In this document: piece by piece, positions 57,030-64,000 of the stretch
Numbering within the stretch: the first letter of the stretch is position 1
Layout of the letters: every line of letters begins with the position of its first letter
Assembly (NCBI GenBank): GCA_001695595.3
Contig: MBPM02000081.1
Coordinates: 124,001-188,000 of the forward strand
Reading direction: 5' to 3'
From: Plasmopara viticola
Taxonomy: Eukaryota; Oomycota; Peronosporomycetes; Peronosporales; Peronosporaceae
Length of the DNA: 64,000 nt
Notes under the pieces: model-generated
The model's input: only the letters and a program-made list of their open reading frames with translations
The model's database searches: none
What the model was told of the DNA's origin: nothing
Translations under genes and position numbers: made by a program

Positions 57030-60000
57030 GCCATGTAGTAAGTACTTGTCAAGTCCTTAGTGCTTGTTTGGAGATGTAATCTTTCTGAGTCCGCTCCGAT
57101 CACACATCTTTAAGCACAGCGAAAATAAGTCAAACCGTCCCGAAGTATGGCAAGATGGTTGCCATCTTGCAAAAATAAAATTTTCGTACTAAAACTCTCA
57201 CGACAAAACAATTTGTCTGGTGTACAAAGCTGATGTCGCTTTTGAGGCCATAGACGCGATTTCCAATATCTGTTTAAGATGCCTAGATCAAGCAATTTAC
57301 CCCTTGACAGCATTTTTGTTGCATCACTTTGACTTATTGTAAGCGATGTTCTATTGAAGAGTAAATCAGGCACATATTACCTTAACCGTTGATTTCCGCG
57401 ACAAAGACCTGAAGTATGAATTTAAAAGCCACGTAATACTCTAATTGGATCAATACGCCACGTTTATAGTTTCGATTACATATTGGTTTTTCTACATGTA
57501 CAAATGGGTGACCTTTTATGAAAGGAACTGTGAAGTCCAAGAATGTAAAGATCTTTAAAAGCTGCAAGAGGTTTAAACTCGCTACTAATGTGTCAGCTTC
57601 CTTTCAAGGCCTAAGAGTGAAAAACTCTTTTTTACGCTTGAGCTTCGTAAGAACCGATATCTCTCTAAGGTTCTGGAACAAAATGCATAGTAGTGCTTGT
57701 GTGCCACCAAAGCAAATGATACATTTGGCATGTACTTCAGCCGGTATAATTATACAACAAACTAGCAAAAACGTTTGTGGATACGGCATAAAAGTTATGT
57801 GGAATTCCGGGCACTACAATGTATCGCGTTTCACTACTGCGCTATCAAAAATCCTGTTAAGATTATTAAAAAAAAATTGTCAACTGATGTTATCACCAAA
57901 AATTAGTCGGACAGATAATACGACAAAAAGGGTCAAGCATGTACCTAACGCTACACTGCACGATATTTGCACTAAGGCATCACATTGGTGTTTCGGTGGG
58001 TAATCTTGCTTTCAGCAATGCCATTCACGCGTATCTCGATTCTTTAAAATTTAGTTGAGACACCCTAAAGGTCTGCAACTCTTCAAAATACGCTGGCTTT
58101 TATTATAAGCGGAGTAGGGGCTGGAAATCTTTCATTTATAAATCTTAAGCTTAAAGTTGGTTTCCATACAATAAAAGTGATTTGGTTTTCTAAGAAGCCG
58201 GCTGAAGTTATGGGATGAACAAGAAATATAGTTACACCTTGCCTAGAAAAACCAAAAGAAGTGGTGAACAAAGATGGGAAATTTATAGAGGAGATATGGT
58301 ACTTAAATTCACCATAGACACTGAAACATCGTTACGTCAAACCTTTTACGGTCGGATGAGACGGCATATACCAACAATCATTTTCAAACGTCGACGCACC
58401 CAACATTATATGCATGGCATTCTAGCAAGCAATACGATTTTAATTCACCCGACTCTAACACGAGTCCTGGATTACCCAGTTTCTCATTAAAAGTGTTGCC
58501 CAGGGCTCAAATTTGCTGATAGAACAAGAAGGGGTGGTTGTATGGTGTCAAATAGTGTCTATAGCTAGCGGCAAGTTGGTCGCAAGGCGTATTGGAAGGG
58601 TATTCATGTGTTTCTGCGCTGGAAGGCGCCAGCTAATCCTGGACCTCATTTTGTTGACAAGCGTATTTTCTAATGCTGTTTAGAATACTTCGCTTCGACG
58701 CACGGCCGTCGCTCTGCCTCACGTCACATTGTCAAATAATTACGACTCCTCTTCGATAGACTTTGGGGTCCGGGGCCGCTATCACCAAATCGATTCCTCA
58801 GCGTCAGGGCCGAGATGAAAAGCGTTCTAGTCCACTAGGCCACATTTGAGATGTTACCCCTCGTGATGAAGGTGGAAAGTCAAAAACCAGTGTATTCATT
58901 GACGCTTTTCGATTGCTAAGGCCAGCAGTACTTCTATGTAGAGTTCGAAGTCGGGCGCCAAGAGTATTTTATGAAGTTTTGCGATCCTCTTTTGGTACAG
59001 AGCTTGTGAAAGCCGTTGGATTAGCTTTTGCACTATTGCTTCGAAGCTGACGTAAATTCAATTGATAAAGAGCCGGCTCTTTTTGGGGTTTGCCCGCCAG
59101 TAGTGGAATCGTAGTAGTAATACCAACTCGCGCCTGATTTTTACGTCTCTCCCTTCCTAGCTTTACCTCGTGCCGAAGCTGAGACTTCCCGGACGCGAAT
59201 TGTTCTTGACCCACTCAGTGCTTTCGGTTTACGAGGTGAAAATTTTTGTTTAATGTGGTTGGATTTTAACTTGTATCACTTTATAAACATCAATCCTAGA
59301 ATAGGTTTGCCAAATGAGTCGTGGTATGACGGAACCCGATCGTTCCTGCAAGCCACTTTAGTCGACTGGCCCTATTAACATGCCGGCTGGTGCAAGTCAC
59401 TTTTTGCAGACGCTGGTTAGTGCAAGCCACTCTTGTCTACTGAATTATTGCGGCGCCGAGTGAAATCCTAATTCGCAAGACAATGCAGTAGAGCACGCGC
59501 ATAGCAGCCGTGAGACTACGCTTGATCAAATGTTCTTTTAACATTTTTTTCGGAAACATCACACGAGGGCTGTCGCGGTGCGCAGTACAGATGATCGTAC
59601 AACTCAGCGATTTGACCTGCATTGGTCTGAAGCACCGTCCTGCCCTTCTTTGCTGGAACCATTCTCTAGAAATTAAGTGAACACCTCACGGGGTAGCGAC
59701 TTGCGTCGATACTTGGCCGTGTGGTAGTCGCAAAGACTGTCGCCTAGTATATTAATGACTTTAGTTGATGAACCTACACTTTCTTATTGTAATTTATCGT
59801 CTTTGACTTTATTCTGTTTCTTAGATCGCACATCTTCCTGCACAACTCGGTCACTGACCTTGTCTATCTATAGTAGTTGACGGTCAAAAGATGTGCTGGT
59901 AGCTGGCATGATTTACCGCACAATTCTTCCACATTAACGGCTTTCGTAGCTTTTACAATCTGAAGTTCTATTCTCGCAATACGGCTCAGAGTGAAAATCA

Positions 60001-62050
60001 TGCACTCTCCACCAACCGAAGAGAGCACTGAGTCATCATTATAGTCACAACCTTTTAAAGAGCTCTTTTCAGCAATGTCTATTATATCATGTCACCAGAC
60101 GCCACAACGTTACTTTCAAGTGCTGGAAGCGACTTGGCATGGCTGTATTCTGCGATTTTTGAGCTGTTGACCATGCCAAGAAGCTCAAATGCACCGCGTA
60201 CGTTGGCGACAGAGAGAAAGTGCGCCTAAGAAATTAATTGAAGTGATGATGAAGCTTTTCAGGCTACAATATTTACAGTGTTGATGTACCCATATACGAT
60301 GTGAGCGACAAAATTGGATTCCGACGGGATCTGAGAGCCAATAGTAACTACTTAATTTCACTAGCTCATCGATCTAGGTGTCTTTTTGCAAGGATGCATA
60401 ATGTCATCCGAGCAACAGAAACAATTTTCAAAGCGTTGATTGATTGACAGAAACTTGTACGAAATGTGGCCACCACGCGCCATCGTGTACTTACAATTAG
60501 TTTACGTTATGTTTACAATAGCAAGCAAGCAGAGCGGATGGACATTCCGCTGGTCGCTCTTTGCTTGTTGCTCTGCTTGACTGACTCGAGGATTGCTTGG
60601 GCGCGCCTTACTGGACTCAATTTGATGGCTAACAAAAATTGACACACTTGTTGATACTATTTCCTTCGAGCAAGAAAAGTTGCTGCCTATTTAGCGCCTG
60701 GAGTTGATCGACTCGACCTACAATACCAATCATTTTGGATTGCCTTCGATAGACGTGGTCAAAGTCACGACTACTCATCACACGTTCACCTTGATGTGCT
60801 GTTTTGTTAATGAGGAGCGCAAAGAAGACTACCTTGGCACAAATAACACGTATTTGCTACTTTCTTGTTGGTACCAAAACAATTGTCCCGATCATGAAGT
60901 GACGTTCATGATTGTTGTTCGTAGCAACGAAAACATCAATTTGTTTTTTTGACAATAGAGTATTAGCAAGAACTATCTTTGCCTGACAAAAAAAAACTTT
61001 GCGAACATCGCCGATTTATAAAATTCTGAAACAAGTCGGAACAGCTGACTGCGATCAGGAACTAAAGTTGCATACAATAAACAGCTGACAAGGCTGCGAT
61101 CAATTTTCTCGCACCATGACATGGTGTGACTTGTAGAGACATGATTTTAGCACAAAGTTCGATGTTAATATGCCACAACTTGCATTTTTGTTTTGGTCAC
61201 ACGACAACTTCGCGATTGTAAGCGTGCATTGCAGCAATCAAGTTATGGATAACAAAGTCGACGGGGATATACTGATGGTGGAAACTTCCCGCCAGCTAGC
61301 TTTTTTGCAACTATTTGACTAAGATCAGAAAGGTAACGAGCGTCGGTTAGCCTTGGCGACCGATCGATCTCCTCTGCGTTACCGGCATGGTCTTTGTTTC
61401 AGCTCTGAAGATGGCTTTCAAGAAGTACAAACTGCGGCTTGGTATATCCTTTATGCAGTATGGGGACAATGCCGTGAAATGTCACGCTACTTTAACATCA
61501 ATGTTGAGGATGGCGTGCAGAAACAAATTTCGACAAGCTGCAGTATCGCCATTAAGCTTTCATGAATGCTGAACCTTGAAGGTTTGGTCTGCGTTGTTGG
61601 TTGGTGCAGCCTTGGCAAAGTTGGTAGCCACATCAAGCGAGCAGACAATGAAGCTCTACCAAAACGAAATTAAAGAAAAGACTCTTATGGGCAGCAACTG
61701 AATTCTGATCACCTTGATTTTTACCAGCATCAGAAGTTTTCAATTCTTCTGTTCGGTATGGCTGAGAAAGTCCTGTCGATGCTCTTGTGAATCAACCGAA
61801 GCGCGCTATGCAGTGCGATCCATCGCAGTTATAGATTGAGGAGAATCTTGTGCGGCCTTCACGTCGACACAGCATCTGTGGGGAAGTGAGGCATAATAGA
61901 AATAATTGTCGTCAAGTTTCTCGAACAATTTCCACATGAACGGCATCGTCGGCTCTAGTAGCATCTATCCAAAACTGTCACAGGGACGTTCTTTGTGCCG
62001 AGATAGATGGAAGAATTTCCTATACCCAAAACGCCAATGGATGGTCTAAA
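57030..62050 (-). mobile_element. Old Ty3/Gypsy-family fragment, minus orientation (unit 4, pre-RT tract only)
   Basis: Homologous to 9365-14200 and 34200-39070. RT and RNase H are missing because the fragment is joined directly to the plus-oriented element on its left. Conserved but broken frames include 57518-58003 and 58215-58490; the latter (RGDMVLKFTIDTETSLRQTF) resembles 10604-10855 and the degraded 35420-35640. No domain was recognised. Confidence 0.5.
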
Positions 62051-62379
62051 GACCAGAAAATACCTCCGAAGCGCTTAGCTTCAATGGTTTTGAAAGAAAT
62101 GTTCCAATTCTTAGCCGCTTAACGACTCCAACGAATTCTGTGAAGCACAATTACCTTGCCACTTCACAAGAAATTGACAATACTTATAAAAGGACTTCTG
62201 TTTTACTGCCCACTCTACACGAAAGTGCAATTAGTTATATGAAGCGCTGGAGGACGCTGCTCATTTTAAGAGAATATTGAGAAATGACTACTCCGGCGTG
62301 ACCCTGTATGAGTCTGCACTTAAAATAGGTCGTGGCGGTCAGACTGTAGTATTTTGTTGACCCTTGTAATATTATAAAG
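62051..62379 (+). repeat. Post-RNase H repeat piece in reverse order
   Basis: Matches about 5690-5900 and 30930-31140 in the same orientation, then gives way to sequence that matches 7700-5900 in the opposite orientation. This marks a fold-back or recombination junction near 62270-62390. Confidence 0.45.
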
Positions 62380-64000
62380 GAGATGAGCTTCTTCCATCAA
62401 TAAACCTCTGTTTATGGTTTTGCCGAACGAGGCAGAGAAATTTAGTGTCGTGAACACCGCGTCCGGCTACACCATCTGTTCTGCGTTGCCGCCACTCATC
62501 TAGACGGTAACATGCAAGTCATCTTGTTCGAGACGAGAGAGTTAAAAGCTGCCGGACAAATCTATCACACTCATAACAAAGATTTGTTTGCTTTAGACAA
62601 AAGTAGAGTTCCACAAGCGTATACTGGGGCTTAGGTTCAATGGTCTCATTTGACATGGACCTATATGAGTGGCATTCTATACGCCCCAGGCAAATTGGCT
62701 GCATTTGTCGCGGATAAGCTCTTCTACGTCAAATTCAGGCCATTTAGAGGTACTTAGCCTGCTGACGAGCTTTTGCGCAGGTCAAACTATGAGTTGGTCC
62801 AAAACAACATAGCTTAACGCTCTGTTGACGAATTAATTTCTAGAAATTAGAAAAGAAATCCAACTAAGAGTTTTTCTAGTTGCAGGTGATGACGGCACCG
62901 ATAACAGTTGCATGACTACGTGTGGACAGCCCGTCTGCTCCACTTAGGAGTAGATTTGGCCCATTCAGCCTGATCCGTCAATTCTTTTAAAGACACGTGA
63001 AGTATGATGTACTTCTGAGGCGTGTGATGATTCAACTTGTTGTCGTTGGGGTCAAGACATGCTAAAGATTCAGCTTTGCGACTGATACATCCGTTTAATA
63101 ATCATCTGTTCAAAGTCGATATGCTTTATTATAGAAAGTAATGTCAACATGGGCATCGTGCTGTGCCGTGATTCGCGTCAGCAAGATATTGTAATTGGCA
63201 CCTGTTCCAGCTAGTACAACTGGCAAATCAACAGCAAGGCTGCTCATAGCTATAGCCCTTAAATTTTATGGACCTCAAAGGACTATGTTTATATTGAAAC
63301 TCGTGGCTAACCACTACATTTTGACAAATCCTATTATGCCATAGAAAAGAGCTTCATTTGACAGATGGTCGCACGAGATATTTCAGCCGTGTGTGCTCGA
63401 AGAGACACCACGCTATGGCGTCACATGCGTGAATTTAATTCACTTCTGTTTCGACTATTCAATTATTTTATAGCTACGCTACCACGAATGCTTCTGGGAT
63501 GAGTACTCGAAAGGCTGTGAATTTTTTTTTGCCAACATTTGATCTAAAAAGCAATGACGCTTCGGGAACAACTCTACGATTGCACAAAAAGTTAGCAAAG
63601 CACAAGTAGCAGGTCAACTGATATGATTGCATCCACTCAAGTAAAGCAAGCGAACTCTCTAGTTTTATATTAAAGGGAACGTCGTATGTTTATTGAGTGG
63701 TTACGTGCTACTAGATCCTAAGATCTTACCACAGGAAAGAATAAGCTTGATGTCTTTGAGACAAAGCAAAACGGAGTATCATTAAAGCTTTGGTTGTCCT
63801 GGAGAGGCACGGGAGGCGCACACCATCGACTATCCAACGGCGATGTTGACACACCCATCATTATAAAAGGAATTTTCGATACTCAGGACTTCAAGTCTTA
63901 CAATTCCCAACACATCTAAAACGCACTGCTCCGTGTTTGATCTTGTCGGTTGAATAAGAATGGTAGCCATATGGCGGCTGATGGTGTCCATAGTCACAGG
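62380..64000 (+). mobile_element. Ty3/Gypsy RNase H and downstream region, plus strand, runs off the right edge
   Basis: The best RNase H in the window: NEAEKFSVVNTASGYTICSA (about 62425-62485), a frame change, then MQVILFETRELKAAGQIYH from 62512. It continues in the same frame with YTGA*VQWSHLTWTYMSGIL and GKLAAFVADKLFYVKFRPF, ending ADELLRRSNYEL near 62763. The part after 63100 is the reverse complement of 6950-6000 and contains PVPASTTGKSTARLLIAIA, a stretch repeated in all copies but of unknown function. Confidence 0.72.

Noticed and set aside
1..64000. CRISPR arrays, operons, ribosome binding sites or other bacterial features
   Set aside because: None seen. Gene content, gene spacing, retrotransposons and SINE-like elements are eukaryotic, and the regular 105 bp repeat has no spacer structure.

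Overview
The window looks like gene-poor, repeat-rich DNA from a plant-pathogenic oomycete, most likely a downy mildew or a Phytophthora relative. The evidence is the only intact long reading frames: three complete genes and one gene cut by the left edge, all on the minus strand and intron-free. They encode secreted proteins with an RXLR-like site, a DEER-like site, basic nuclear-type signals and a fast-changing C-terminal module, which is the layout of oomycete host-targeted effectors. I cannot name the species from sequence alone.

Layout. Effector copy 1 lies at 1-202 (N-terminus only), copy 2 at 15354-17384, copy 3 at 40156-42222 and copy 4 at 47552-48796. Copies 1-3 share nearly identical 5' flanks, so they were duplicated with their surroundings. 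Copy 4 is an older, diverged member with one C-terminal module instead of two. All complete copies have a conserved DLNFPP peptide, which fits the plant EAR repression motif DLNxxP. With the basic nuclear-type signals this suggests effectors that work in the host nucleus on a co-repressor. This is the most interesting lead in the window, and it is an inference from sequence.

Everything between the effectors is decayed mobile DNA. The main component is one old Ty3/Gypsy family, present many times in both orientations. Its reverse transcriptase is recognisable from NAPVTF..DALFFRPLW and AVDDI, and its RNase H from VILFxxRQLKAA..HD and ADELSRRPxYEL. Minus-oriented copies are about 4981-14434, 30180-39284, 43421-46980 and 57030-62050. 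Plus-oriented copies are about 21840-29030 and 51300-57020. Further plus fragments lie at 540-1740, 17760-19040, 42960-43420 and 62380-64000. No copy is intact.

Younger insertions sit inside this old layer. They are a GC-rich chromovirus fragment (2421-4980) with integrase, GPY/F module and chromodomain on the minus strand and an unexplained plus-strand reading frame; two copies of a SINE-like element with an ATACA-type tail and clear target-site duplications (7816-7950, 42384-42701); a tRNA-derived SINE-like insertion (about 8683-9010); and an LTR-like segment in opposite orientations beside copies 2 and 3. A 3 x 105 bp tandem repeat (29472-29786) and three long hairpins (20965-20991, 21308-21474, 25141-25171) complete the picture. 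I saw no rRNA, functional tRNA, CRISPR array or other housekeeping gene.
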